NCBI RefSeq assembly: GCF_024642105.1 | Contig: NZ_JAHEBT010000055.1 | Location: forward strand, 62,001 to 126,000 | Source of the DNA: Flavobacterium sp. | GTDB taxonomy: Bacteria; Bacteroidota; Bacteroidia; Flavobacteriales; Flavobacteriaceae | DNA length: 64,000 bases | Reading direction: 5' to 3' | Part shown: positions 42,041 through 50,805 of the stretch, one piece after another | How positions within the stretch are numbered: position 1 is the first letter of the stretch | Layout: each line of letters begins with the position of its first letter | The notes under the pieces: generated by a model | What the model saw: the letters and a program-made list of their open reading frames with translations, nothing else | Databases searched by the model: none | Told to the model about the DNA's origin: nothing | Program-made: the position numbers and the translations under genes

Positions 42041-44146
42041 ATGAAAAAGATTTTTATTTTACAAGCCTTATTTTTTGGAACTATTCTCCAAGTTACTGCC
42101 CAAGAGACTACTAAAAAAGCGCAGGAATTAAAAGAAGTGACGATTACCAAAACCAAGAAAGCAGTCGAGCAACGCGCTGACCGAACTATTTTTGATTTTG
42201 CTAATCAGCCGAGTTTGAGTTCGGGTTCCGTTTTGGAAGGATTGAAAAAATTACCAGGTTTAATTGCTTCGGATATTGCAGGAATGATGTACCAAGGGAA
42301 ACAATTGGACGTGTATATGGACGGAAGACCCTTGAATATTTCTTCCAATGAATTGAACGGATTTCTGGAAGGAATGCCGGCGAATGCCATTGAAAGAATT
42401 GAGATTGTAACCCAGCCAGGTGCGGAGTTTCCAGCTACTTCGGGTGGTGCTATTTTGAATATTATTACCAATAAAAATGCGAAGAACTTTTTGAGTGCTA
42501 CCTATACCAATAGTACTAATGTGACTACTTACGATCGTTTGCGATGGAGAGTGAACAACAGTGTTTTGTTGAATGCCAAAAACAAATACTTTGGTTGGCA
42601 GTTGAATATGGGGCAAAACTACAGAGAAAGCGCCATGTGGACTTCGTTGATTAAAGAAGAAAACAACAGCCAGACCTTACTTTCTAAAACGGATGCTGAC
42701 AGAACCAATAGAACCAATTTTATTAAATCGGCAGTGACTTTTGATTTGAAAAAAGATCGTTTGTTGTTGAATTACGATGTGAATTACAACAACAACGGAA
42801 GCACCACATTAGCTAGCGGAACGGGTTATGCTACTCAAGACGATTCCAATACGAAAGGATGGCGTCAAGATGCGGTAGCGACCTATCAAAAACGTTTTGA
42901 GGACAAGACCAAAAAATTGGATTTTAAATTCAATTTCAATCGCAATCAAAGTGATTTTGTATTGAACTCTTTAGGGAATTCAATACCGGTTTTGGACAAT
43001 TCCTCAGACCAAAAATACTACAACTTCAAATTTGATTATTCGCAACCCATTGCTTTTTCTGACGAAGGAAAAGTAAGTTTTGGAAGTTTGCACGAAGAGC
43101 TGTCTTTTCAAACACAAAACAGAGGCGTGACTAATTTGGATTACCAAAGAAAAACTACCGCCGGTTATTTTGAAATGCAAACCAAGTTCAAGAGTTTGAG
43201 TTTTATTGTAGGAGGTAGAGCCGAAGATTATAGCATTTCAGGAAAAACGAATACGACTGATTTGACGCCTTTCAAACAGTTTCGTTTCTTTCCAAATGCC
43301 AGTGCGCAGTACAATTTTAACAAGTCGGTTTTCTTTAATGTGAATTACAATAAGAAGATTACGTTGCCAAGTACGTCAGCTTTGAATCCGAACAATACCA
43401 ATTATCAAAACCCGAATATCGGTTATGTAGGAAATCCGAATTTGCAGCCTACGATATTTGACAACTATGAAGTGAAATTGAGTGCGTATGATTATGCTTT
43501 TATTGGCTATTCTGTAAGTTCGGCTAAAAATCAAGTGATTCAAAGAGTGAATTTGAATTCCAATGTGGTGGTCAATACCAATGAAAATATTCCCGAGTTG
43601 AAAGTACATAATTTCAATATCGGAATGCCGATTCCGTATATGTTGTTTACCAAAGGCCTAGCCGAAACGATGAAAATGAATGTGAATCCGGATGAGATGA
43701 ACTTTCTATTTGTGTATGCGGCCTATCAGTTGCATCAAATTCCAGCTATAGAAACCAAAGGGTTTTGGGTGTATAATGTAATGTCGCAAATGGTATTGCC
43801 AAGCAAAATTAAGTTTGTAGCCAATTTTAGCTACATCACTGCCAAAGGGAATTACTATTATTTCATTGCCAATAAACCGTTCAACAATACGGTAGATTTG
43901 TCCTTGTCTAAAAAGTTCTTGAAAGATCAGTTGTCTATTTCTATTAATGCGGATGATATTTTTAATTCCAACCGATTTGTGTTCAATTCCTACAACACGC
44001 CTTTGTTGTTGAGTAATAAAATGGATTCGCGTCGTTTTGGATTTAGTATTAATTATAAAATTCCAACGAAGAATAGATTGGCTAAAGAAACTCCTGTTTT
44101 ATTGAACAAGGATAAAAAAGAAGAAACGGGAATTATTGGAAATTAA
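42041..44146 (+). CDS. Outer-membrane beta-barrel receptor (TonB-dependent-like)
   Basis: A 701-residue outer-membrane protein. Signal peptide 1-20 (ends QVTAQ), then a plug-like domain without a carboxypeptidase-regulatory repeat: LKEVTITKTKKAVEQRADRT, VLEGLKKLPGL, LDVYMDGRPLNIS, IERIEIVTQPGAEFPATSGGAILNI. The remainder is barrel strands with aromatic ends. It belongs to the Bacteroidota group with a barrel_3 C-terminus (outer membrane beta-barrel family). Missing partner lipoprotein argues against a SusCD pair. Substrate unknown. Confidence 0.9.
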   Translation: MKKIFILQALFFGTILQVTAQETTKKAQELKEVTITKTKKAVEQRADRTIFDFANQPSLSSGSVLEGLKKLPGLIASDIAGMMYQGKQLDVYMDGRPLNISSNELNGFLEGMPANAIERIEIVTQPGAEFPATSGGAILNIITNKNAKNFLSATYTNSTNVTTYDRLRWRVNNSVLLNAKNKYFGWQLNMGQNYRESAMWTSLIKEENNSQTLLSKTDADRTNRTNFIKSAVTFDLKKDRLLLNYDVNYNNNGSTTLASGTGYATQDDSNTKGWRQDAVATYQKRFEDKTKKLDFKFNFNRNQSDFVLNSLGNSIPVLDNSSDQKYYNFKFDYSQPIAFSDEGKVSFGSLHEELSFQTQNRGVTNLDYQRKTTAGYFEMQTKFKSLSFIVGGRAEDYSISGKTNTTDLTPFKQFRFFPNASAQYNFNKSVFFNVNYNKKITLPSTSALNPNNTNYQNPNIGYVGNPNLQPTIFDNYEVKLSAYDYAFIGYSVSSAKNQVIQRVNLNSNVVVNTNENIPELKVHNFNIGMPIPYMLFTKGLAETMKMNVNPDEMNFLFVYAAYQLHQIPAIETKGFWVYNVMSQMVLPSKIKFVANFSYITAKGNYYYFIANKPFNNTVDLSLSKKFLKDQLSISINADDIFNSNRFVFNSYNTPLLLSNKMDSRRFGFSINYKIPTKNRLAKETPVLLNKDKKEETGIIGN

Positions 44147-44318
44147 TAATCTTGTTGTTTTTGCAATTAAGGTTTAACCACATAGAAACATAGATTTATG
44201 TAAATAAATAAAGAGGTTTTAGAAAAAGCACTATTTTTCACATAGTGATATTGTGAAGAGTGAAACGTCTATCCCAATCTTTTGCTATAGATTTTACTAT
44301 GTTTTTATGTGGTTAAAA
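44147..44318. repeat. Gap holding a 145-bp element with inverted ends
   Basis: TTTAACCACATAGAAACATAG at 44173-44193 and its inverse at 44297-44317 (20 of 21 positions) flank about 100 bp of AT-rich DNA containing no reading frame. Resembles a non-autonomous miniature element. A terminator follows. Confidence 0.7.
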
Positions 44319-44353
44319 CAAAAAACCCTGCTAGTCACTAGCAGGGTTTTTTA
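44319..44353. terminator. Bidirectional terminator between receptor and lipoprotein genes
   Basis: CCCTGCTAG-TCA-CTAGCAGGG, a perfect 9-bp stem with A and T runs on either side. Confidence 0.85.
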
Positions 44354-44408
44354 TTGTTACTCAAGGCACTAGTAAGATGCTCGCGCTAGCGTGGGCACGC
44401 GGTAGCAT

Positions 44409-44810
44409 TTATTTATCACTTTCATCACTTTTATCACTTTTGGCGACTATAATACTTTCTGCAATACTATCTTTATTTAGAAAAATGATTAGCTCTTTAG
44501 AAAATTTTGATTCGATTGTTGAATCATTTTTTGTTGTTATAATATATTTTATATGTTTTGAATGCGACGAAGATTCAATTTCTGAATTTCCCAAAAGCTC
44601 ACAAATTTCTGAATATTTTAGACCTTTGATTTTATGATTGTCTAATAAATCATAAAGCATTTTTTCTCTGTCTTTGTAGCAATCTTTTTGCTGATTCTTT
44701 AACCACAAACTTTTATCAAATTTTAGTTTAGTTACACATTCAACTTTTTTTTGACACGATTGAATTATCAAGATATTTAAAAGTAAAAAAAATATTTTAG
44801 TAAATTTCAT
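44409..44810 (-). CDS. Small lipoprotein, unknown function
   Basis: A 133-residue predicted lipoprotein (LLLNILIIQSCQKK). IKGLKYSEICELLGNSEIES followed by HIKYIITTKNDST and LIIFLNKDSIAESIIV has the helix-then-hairpin layout of SmpA/BamE-like folds, with the 'G-x-x-x-x-x-L-G' element; that assignment is weak. The end DKSDESDK is highly charged and repeats Ser-Asp. Function unknown. Confidence 0.65.
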   Translation of the reverse strand: MKFTKIFFLLLNILIIQSCQKKVECVTKLKFDKSLWLKNQQKDCYKDREKMLYDLLDNHKIKGLKYSEICELLGNSEIESSSHSKHIKYIITTKNDSTIESKFSKELIIFLNKDSIAESIIVAKSDKSDESDK

Positions 44811-44916
44811 GAGTTCTTATTTGCAAGGGTTCGATAAAGGTTAATGCTAACTAGTTTATATGCGAAACTTTCAAACTTGTATCCTGCTATTTGGGCAAGA
44901 TTGGCGATTATAATTA

Positions 44917-45255
44917 TTATATCATTCTATACTTTATACAAATTATCCAACTTAATAGTACAATTAAATGTATTAAAAATGAAAATTTTGTTTGTTTTTC
45001 CATTAAAAACCCTCTCACTCCATTAACAATTAATAAAATTACATTTATTACAATAACTATAAAAACTGAAAACACATCTAAGTTTGGAGTGCATGGACCT
45101 GATTTAAATTTTCCAGAAAAATTTATAGCAGCTATTATTAAAATAGAAATTACATAAAATGTTATCGAAAATAAAGCATTTTTCTTTTCTGGATTCATTT
45201 TTAATTTTGGGTTTTTATGTTTATCAAATATATCTATTTTCTTGTAAAATAACAT
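44917..45255 (-). CDS. Hypothetical small membrane protein
   Basis: A 112-residue protein with three hydrophobic segments (about 28-48, 57-77, 92-108) and a basic N-terminus (KKIDIFDKHKNPKLKMNPEKK). A second Met at residue 20 could be the start. A+T content is high. No family recognised. It is followed on the same strand by the lipoprotein gene, 106 nt away. Confidence 0.55.
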   Translation of the reverse strand: MLFYKKIDIFDKHKNPKLKMNPEKKNALFSITFYVISILIIAAINFSGKFKSGPCTPNLDVFSVFIVIVINVILLIVNGVRGFLMEKQTKFSFLIHLIVLLSWIICIKYRMI

Positions 45256-45265
45256 TTCTTGAATC

Positions 45266-45300
45266 CAAAAAAAAAAGCCACCCTTTCGGGCAGCTTTACA
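45266..45300 (-). terminator. Terminator of htpG
   Basis: AAAGC-CA-CCC / GGG-CA-GCTTT stem around TTTC with a long A-run on its left, read from the minus strand. Confidence 0.75.
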
Positions 45301-45319
45301 AAGTGCTTGTTTTTTGAGC

Positions 45320-47203
45320 TTATTTAATCAACTCAAAACTACGTTTTACAAAAGCCGTTAAAGCTTCTCCTTTTAATAAGTTTTGAGACAATTTAGCCAA
45401 GTCTAAGGCTTGTTTGACCAAGCTTTCTTGAGAGGTTTTGTCTTCGGTGTTCAAAATAGTGGTGGCCAAATCGGAGTTGGTGTTTACCACTAAGTTGTAC
45501 ATTTCTGGCATGTTGCCCATACCAAACATACCACCGCCAGATTGACTCATTTCTTTCATTCTACGCATAAACTCTGGTTGCGTAATGATGAATGGCGCCG
45601 ACTGACTGTCTAAGGCTTCTAATTGTACCGTGTAGTTTTGTTTAGGCACAATCGTTTCTACTACCGTTTTTAAACTCGTTTGTTCTTCTTCAGACAATTT
45701 AGAAATCGCCGTATCTTCTTTCTTGATTAAATTATCAATGTGGTCTGAATCGACACGTACAAAACTAATCTCACTATTGTCGCCTTCAATTTTTTGGATG
45801 AGGTGAGAAATAATTGGCGAATCCAACAACAATACTTCGTATCCTTTTTCTTTGGCAATTTCGATGTACGAATGTTGTGCTTCTTTGTTATTGGCATACA
45901 ACAAGACTAATTTGTCGTTCTTGTCGGTTTGCTTTTCTTTCAGTTGTTCTTTCAATTCGTCCAAAGTGAAGTACTTGTCGTCTACTGTTGGGTACAAAAC
46001 AAATGCCCCTGCTTTTTCATAGAATTTATCTTCAGACAACATTCCGTATTCCAAAACGATTTTAATGTCGTTCCATTTTTGCTCAAAATCGGCACGGTTG
46101 TCATTGAAAAGTGCTTTTAGTTTATCGGCTACTTTACGGGTGATGTAATTCGAGATTTTCTTTACCGCAGCATCCGCTTGTAAGCCTGAACGCGACACGT
46201 TCAACGGAATGTCTGGTGAGTCGATGACTCCTTTTAACATCGTCAAGAACTCCGGTACAATTCCTTCTACATTGTCAGTCACAAACACTTGGTTTTGGTA
46301 CAACTGAATTTTGTCCTTCTGAATTTGTAAATCCGATCCTAATTTAGGGAAGTACAAAATCCCCGTTAAGTTGAACGGATAATCCACATTCAAGTGAATG
46401 TTGAATAGCGGTTCTTCAAACTGCATTGGGTACAACTCGTGGTAGAACTTTTTGTAGTCTTCCTCGTTTAATTCAGCCGGTTGTTTGGTCCAAGCTGGAT
46501 TTGGGTTGTTGATGATATTGTCTACTTCGATAGTCTCTGGTTTTGCGTCTTCGGCAGCCCCTTCTGGTAACGGAAGTGTTTCTGTTTTGGTTCCAAATTT
46601 AATTGGAATCGGCATGAATTTATTGTAACGATTCAGTAATTCTTTGATTTTGAATTCTTCCAAAAACTCCAAAGAATCTTCGGCGATATGCAAAATAATT
46701 TCGGTTCCTCTGTCGGTTTTGTCAGCAGGTTCCAAAGTAAATTCAGGACTACCGTCGCAAGTCCAGTGGGCTGCTGGTTCGTCTTTGAATGATTTAGTGA
46801 TGATTTCTACTTTTTCAGCCACCATAAAAGCCGAGTAGAATCCAAGACCAAAATGACCAATAATTCCAGAATCTTTAGCCGAATCTTTGTATTTGTCTAA
46901 GAATTCTTCAGCTCCAGAAAAAGCCACTTGGTTGATGTATTTTTCTACTTCGTCAGCCGTCATCCCTAAACCTTGATCAATGATGTGCAGTTTTTTGCCT
47001 TCTTTGTCAATTTTTACTTCAATAATGGGATTGCCGTACTCTACTTTGGCTTCGCCAATACTTGTTAAGTGCTTTAATTTTAGGGTAGCATCTGTTCCAT
47101 TTGAAATCAATTCGCGCAAGAAAATTTCGTGATCGCTGTATAAAAATTTCTTGATTAATGGGAAGATATTCTCTACCGAAACATTAATTTTTCCAGTTGT
47201 CAT
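45320..47203 (-). CDS. htpG: Molecular chaperone HtpG (Hsp90)
   Basis: A 627-residue Hsp90 homologue. GHKL ATPase domain: FLRELISNGTDATLKLKHL, IDQGLGMTADEVEKYINQVAFSGAEEFLDKY, GIIGHFGLGFYSAFMVAEKVEI, and GTEIILHI; middle domain with the catalytic-loop Arg in LNVSRSGLQAD; C-terminal dimer domain. Length normal (E. coli 624). Cytosolic stress chaperone. Monocistronic with its own terminator. Confidence 0.98.
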   Translation of the reverse strand: MTTGKINVSVENIFPLIKKFLYSDHEIFLRELISNGTDATLKLKHLTSIGEAKVEYGNPIIEVKIDKEGKKLHIIDQGLGMTADEVEKYINQVAFSGAEEFLDKYKDSAKDSGIIGHFGLGFYSAFMVAEKVEIITKSFKDEPAAHWTCDGSPEFTLEPADKTDRGTEIILHIAEDSLEFLEEFKIKELLNRYNKFMPIPIKFGTKTETLPLPEGAAEDAKPETIEVDNIINNPNPAWTKQPAELNEEDYKKFYHELYPMQFEEPLFNIHLNVDYPFNLTGILYFPKLGSDLQIQKDKIQLYQNQVFVTDNVEGIVPEFLTMLKGVIDSPDIPLNVSRSGLQADAAVKKISNYITRKVADKLKALFNDNRADFEQKWNDIKIVLEYGMLSEDKFYEKAGAFVLYPTVDDKYFTLDELKEQLKEKQTDKNDKLVLLYANNKEAQHSYIEIAKEKGYEVLLLDSPIISHLIQKIEGDNSEISFVRVDSDHIDNLIKKEDTAISKLSEEEQTSLKTVVETIVPKQNYTVQLEALDSQSAPFIITQPEFMRRMKEMSQSGGGMFGMGNMPEMYNLVVNTNSDLATTILNTEDKTSQESLVKQALDLAKLSQNLLKGEALTAFVKRSFELIK

Positions 47204-47371
47204 AATGTATAAATTTTAAGTTTAAATTGATGGAAATTTAGTTTTCAAATAGAATACCAAACCCCTTTGGAGTGACAAATTGGCATTTGGTCGATTTTCT
47301 AATTGAGAATGTTCGAACTGTTTTTTCTTCTTGTATCTTTAGGTTAGTTTAATCGTGTAATACAGAAAAAA

Positions 47372-48061
47372 ATGAAAAAAATAATTAGCATTGGCAGTAG
47401 TGTTGTATTGATTTTAGTAAGCTTAGTGAGCAGTTGCGACTCCGTTAAAAACGCTAGCAATACACAAAAAGGAGCTGTGATAGGTACCGTTGGAGGAGCT
47501 GTAATTGGCGGTATTATAGGGAATAATGCAGGAAAAGGAGGCAAGGGGGCTATGGGAGCAGTTTTAGGAGGTGTTATTGGTGGAGTTGCTGGCGGCGTTA
47601 TTGGTAACCAAATGGACAAACAAGCTAAAAAAATTGATGAAGCTTTGCCCGGTGCCGAAGTACAACGAGTAGGAGAAGGGATTCGTTTGGTTTTAAATGA
47701 AAATGCGATTCGTTTTGATACCAACAAGTCAACTTTGACGACTCAAGCCCAACAGAATTTGGATAAACTAGTTCCGATTTTACAAGAATATCCAGAAACG
47801 AATATCCAAATTTTTGGGTATACCGATACTACAGGTACTCCAGAATACAATTTGACACTTTCACAAAAAAGAGCCGAAACAGTGAAATGGCATTTGGTTT
47901 CCAAAGGCTTAAAAGCGAGTCGATTTACAACGGTTGGCAACGGAATAGCAGACCCTATTGCAACTAACGATACCCCAGAAGGAAGAACCCAAAATCGCCG
48001 AGTAGAATTTGCCATTACGGCCAATGAACAAATGATACAAGACGCAAAAAATGGCAATTAA
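47372..48061 (+). CDS. OmpA-like lipoprotein with glycine-zipper region
   Basis: A 229-residue predicted lipoprotein (LILVSLVSSCDSV lipobox). Residues about 30-85 form a glycine zipper (GAVIGTVGGAVIGGIIGNNAG and a second half) that could insert in a membrane. The C-terminal OmpA domain has FDTNKSTLT, LQEYPETNIQIFGYTDTTGTPEYNLTLSQKRAE and GRTQNRRVEF, with the Asp and Arg used for peptidoglycan binding. Close to the YiaD type. TATCTTTA at 47334 is a near-consensus -7 box. Confidence 0.93.
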   Translation: MKKIISIGSSVVLILVSLVSSCDSVKNASNTQKGAVIGTVGGAVIGGIIGNNAGKGGKGAMGAVLGGVIGGVAGGVIGNQMDKQAKKIDEALPGAEVQRVGEGIRLVLNENAIRFDTNKSTLTTQAQQNLDKLVPILQEYPETNIQIFGYTDTTGTPEYNLTLSQKRAETVKWHLVSKGLKASRFTTVGNGIADPIATNDTPEGRTQNRRVEFAITANEQMIQDAKNGN

Positions 48062-48082
48062 CTATTCATAACATCCCATTGT

Positions 48083-48116
48083 AAAAGCTGTTCTTTTAAG
48101 GTGCAGCTTTTTTTTA
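48083..48116 (+). terminator. Terminator after the OmpA-like gene
   Basis: AAGCTG / CAGCTT arms with an 11-nt loop and a T-run. It lies inside the upstream extension of the next reading frame, supporting the later start at 48167. Confidence 0.7.
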
Positions 48117-48140
48117 TTGAAGTATTCAAATTAAACATTG

Positions 48141-48148
48141 TAAATTTG
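48141..48148 (+). promoter_or_regulatory. -7 promoter box for the ABC ATPase gene
   Basis: TAAATTTG, with a TTG about 21 nt upstream; the ATG at 48167 is 18 nt downstream. Confidence 0.55.
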
Positions 48149-48166
48149 GCTTCTTTAAATCAAACC

Positions 48167-49099
48167 ATGCTGGAACTTAAGAATATTACATTTACGTACA
48201 TTGACCAAGCCGTTATTGATGGGCTTAGTTTTGTGGCGCAACAAGGACAGAATATTTCTGTCATTGGCGAAAGCGGTTGTGGTAAAAGCACCTTGCTGAA
48301 GTTGATTTATGGTTTGTACGATTTGGATTCGGGAACTATCAATTATAATGGAAATCCTATTTTAGGACCCAAATACAATTTGATTCCGGGTGAAGATTAT
48401 ATTAAATATTTGGCACAAGATTTTGATTTGATGCCTTATATTACTGTGGAAGAAAATGTAGGTAAGTTCCTTTCGAATATCTATCGTGACAAAAAGAAAG
48501 CCCGTGTGCAGGAACTACTTGAAATGGTTGAAATGACTGAGTTTGCCAAAGTCAAAGCTAAATATTTGAGTGGCGGTCAGCAACAACGTGTAGCTTTGGC
48601 CAGAGTTTTGGCCTTAGAACCCCAAATTTTATTGCTGGACGAACCTTTTAGCCAAATCGATTCCTTTCGGAAAAATGCGTTGCGCAGAAATGTATTTCAG
48701 TATTTAAAAGAAAAGAAAATTACTTGTATCATCGCCACCCACGATAGTACCGATGCCTTGTCTTTTTCGGACGAAACAATAGTAATGCAGCACGGCAAAA
48801 TCATTGCCAAGGACACGCCTCAAAACCTTTACCACCATCCTAAAACAATTTATATAGCCTCTCTGTTTGGCGAAGTTAATTCGTTGGAACTGGATGGAAA
48901 ACTACATTTGGTATATCCTCATCAACTCAAGCTGGATCCGAAGGGGTTGTTGAAAGGTGTTGTGCAACAATCCTATTTTAAAGGGAGTCACTATTTGATC
49001 GCCTTCACTTCAGGTTCTCAAACCTTGTTTTTCGAGAACGAATCTGTATTAGATGCAGGAACGCCAATTGCTGTGCGTATTTCAATAAATTCATTATAA
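48167..49099 (+). CDS. Orphan ABC transporter ATP-binding protein
   Basis: A 310-residue ABC ATPase. Walker A GESGCGKST at 34-42, Q-loop QDFDLMPYITVEENV, signature YLSGGQQQRVALARVL, Walker B ILLLDEPFSQIDS, H-loop ATHDSTDAL, and a C-terminal 80-residue domain that resembles a TOBE-like OB fold (LHLVYPHQLKL, YFKGSHYLIAF). This is the layout of PotA/FbpC-type importers, but no permease or binding protein is next to it, so its partner must be elsewhere. ATG 48167 is chosen from promoter and terminator positions. Confidence 0.9.
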   Translation: MLELKNITFTYIDQAVIDGLSFVAQQGQNISVIGESGCGKSTLLKLIYGLYDLDSGTINYNGNPILGPKYNLIPGEDYIKYLAQDFDLMPYITVEENVGKFLSNIYRDKKKARVQELLEMVEMTEFAKVKAKYLSGGQQQRVALARVLALEPQILLLDEPFSQIDSFRKNALRRNVFQYLKEKKITCIIATHDSTDALSFSDETIVMQHGKIIAKDTPQNLYHHPKTIYIASLFGEVNSLELDGKLHLVYPHQLKLDPKGLLKGVVQQSYFKGSHYLIAFTSGSQTLFFENESVLDAGTPIAVRISINSL

Positions 49100-49381
49100 G
49101 TCGGCTAAATCCGATTTATTTAGTACTTTAGATTTTGGAATCTTTTGTAAAAGAAAAAGGATTGTCTTAAAAATTAATATAAATAAACTCGTTGGGTGTA
49201 ATTATTAAAAACGTCAATTCGAGTGTTTTTTGTGAAATTAAATGGAACAAAAAATGTATCGAGAATCGTTTTTAATGAAATTTTACGTGTTCTCGATACA
49301 ATTTTCTTTCGAAAATCACTCGAACTGACGTAAAATTATCATCAAAAACTAATTATACCCAACGGGCTTAAATAACCTACT
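49100..49381. repeat. Gap with a 175-bp palindromic element before fabH
   Basis: No gene seen. The element spans 49190-49364 (separate entry). The first 90 bp is AT-rich DNA without clear signals. Confidence 0.8.
49190..49364. repeat. 175-bp nested palindromic element (MITE-like)
   Basis: Outer arms CGTTGGGTGTAATTA and TAATTATACCCAACG, middle arms TTCGAGTG / CACTCGAA, inner arms TGTATCGAGAA / TTCTCGATACA around a 24-nt centre. The right arm is about 12 nt longer between outer and middle parts. Relatives at 20633-20755 and 30340-30450; the end word also at 7327-7345. Confidence 0.85.
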
Positions 49382-50389
49382 ATGTACCACTCAAAAATAA
49401 CAGGATTAGGATTTTATGTTCCTGACCATGTAGTTACTAATGATGATTTATCTAAAATCATTGATACGAATGACGAATGGATTCAAGAAAGAACTGGGAT
49501 TCAAGAACGTCGCCATATTGTACCAGGTCAAGATACGACCACTTCTATGGGAGTCAAGGCGGCAGCCATTGCGATTGAACGTTCCGGTTTGGCCAAAGAA
49601 GACATTGATTTTGTCGTTTTTGCCACTTTAAGTCCCGATTATTATTTTCCAGGACCGGGTGTTTTAGTGCAACGCGATTTGGGTTTACGTACCGTGGGTG
49701 CTTTGGATGTTAGAAACCAATGTTCGGGATTTGTCTATGCCTTATCTGTGGCTGATCAATACATTAAAACCGGAATGTATAAAAACGTTTTGGTTATTGG
49801 TTCCGAAGTGCAATCCACTGGATTGGACATGACGACTCGTGGTCGTGGGGTTTCGGTAATTTTTGGTGATGGAGCAGGAGCGGCGGTTTTAAGTCGTGAA
49901 GAAGATTTGACTAAAGGAATTTTATCTACGCATTTGCATTCAGAAGGGCTTCACGCCGAAGAATTGATTGTGAAAGCACCTGGAATGGGCGGTCGATGGG
50001 TAACGGATATTTTGAAAGACAACAATCCAGAAGACGAAAGTTATTTCCCGTATATGAATGGTCAATTTGTGTTTAAAAATGCAGTGGTTCGTTTTGCGGA
50101 GGTAATTAATGAAGGATTGGAAGCCAATAATTTGCAAGTGGCTGATATTGATATGTTGATTCCGCATCAAGCGAATTTGAGAATTTCGCAATTCATTCAG
50201 AAAAAATTCGGATTGAAAGACGAACAAGTTCATAATAACGTGATGAAATACGGTAATACCACCGCGGCATCTATTCCGATTGCTTTGACTGAGGCTTGGG
50301 AACAAGGTAAAATCAAGTCAGGAGATACCGTAGTTTTAGCGGCATTTGGTAGCGGTTTTACTTGGGCAAGTGCTATTATTAAATGGTAG
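49382..50389 (+). CDS. fabH: 3-oxoacyl-ACP synthase III
   Basis: A 335-residue thiolase-fold condensing enzyme of the FabH family. The triad is visible: C114 in RNQCSGFVYAL, H262 in LIPHQANLRI, N292 in KYGNTTAASIPIAL. DEWIQERTGIQERR and VIFGDGAGAAVL are also conserved. Starts fatty acid synthesis from acyl-CoA and malonyl-ACP; a FabH beside no fab operon suggests a second copy with its own primer specificity (branched or other), but this cannot be proved here. Sits alone between repeat-containing gaps. Confidence 0.93.
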   Translation: MYHSKITGLGFYVPDHVVTNDDLSKIIDTNDEWIQERTGIQERRHIVPGQDTTTSMGVKAAAIAIERSGLAKEDIDFVVFATLSPDYYFPGPGVLVQRDLGLRTVGALDVRNQCSGFVYALSVADQYIKTGMYKNVLVIGSEVQSTGLDMTTRGRGVSVIFGDGAGAAVLSREEDLTKGILSTHLHSEGLHAEELIVKAPGMGGRWVTDILKDNNPEDESYFPYMNGQFVFKNAVVRFAEVINEGLEANNLQVADIDMLIPHQANLRISQFIQKKFGLKDEQVHNNVMKYGNTTAASIPIALTEAWEQGKIKSGDTVVLAAFGSGFTWASAIIKW

Positions 50390-50422
50390 TTGTTGGATAG
50401 TAACTATTTTTATTAAAATTGT

Positions 50423-50482
50423 AAACCATTAAGTAATTAAGGTTCATTAAGCGCTTAATGAATCTTAATTACTTACTGGTTT
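50423..50482. repeat. 30-bp inverted repeat with no loop
   Basis: AAACCATTAAGTAATTAAGG then TTCATTAAGC, followed at once by its inverse; 28 of 30 positions pair. The arm is the same word (AACCATTAAGAAATTAAGG) that occurs singly in each unit of the 14.6-kb array. Confidence 0.88.
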
Positions 50483-50603
50483 CTTTTTTTAAATTTGCCA
50501 CAGATTTCACAGATTATACTGATTCATACGGATTAAATCCGTTGAATCTGGGGCGAAAAAAAATATAGTAATTCTTTGTTTTGTACATTTTGTCTATGTC
50601 TCC

Positions 50604-50621
50604 TTGCCTGCGGCAGGCAGG
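50604..50621. repeat. P18 palindromic mini-insert
   Basis: TTGCCTGCGGCAGGCAGG. It lies between GTCTATGTCTCC and TATGTGGTAAAA, a context like the L27 copies. Confidence 0.8.
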
Positions 50622-50775
50622 TATGTGGTAAAAAAAACTTTAAAAATTGTGAATTATTTCCAATAATAAAATCCGTGTAATCTGTGTAATCTGTGTCGAA
50701 AAAAACAAATAAAAGCTTTTTTAACCTACTAAAACCAATACAAAAAAAGGCTATTCTATTTCCTTCTGAAATCCT

Positions 50776-50783
50776 TATATTTG
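50776..50783 (+). promoter_or_regulatory. -7 promoter box for argS
   Basis: TATATTTG, 22 nt before the ATG at 50806. Confidence 0.6.
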
Positions 50784-50805
50784 CACTCTTAAAAAAACAG
50801 ATTCA

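Larger units (their letters stand above)
50390..50775. repeat. Repeat-filled gap between fabH and argS
   Basis: No gene seen. A 60-bp inverted repeat at 50423-50482, then GCCACAGATTTCACAGATTA words (50500-50520), a P18 palindrome (50604-50621) within TCC...TATGTGGTAAAA, and TCCGTGTAATCTGTGTAATC words (50671-50700), the inverse of the earlier CACAGATT words. Confidence 0.85.

Noticed and set aside
48101..48166. N-terminal extension of the ABC ATPase
   Set aside because: Crosses the terminator of the previous gene and the -7 box; family proteins begin at the ATG at 48167.
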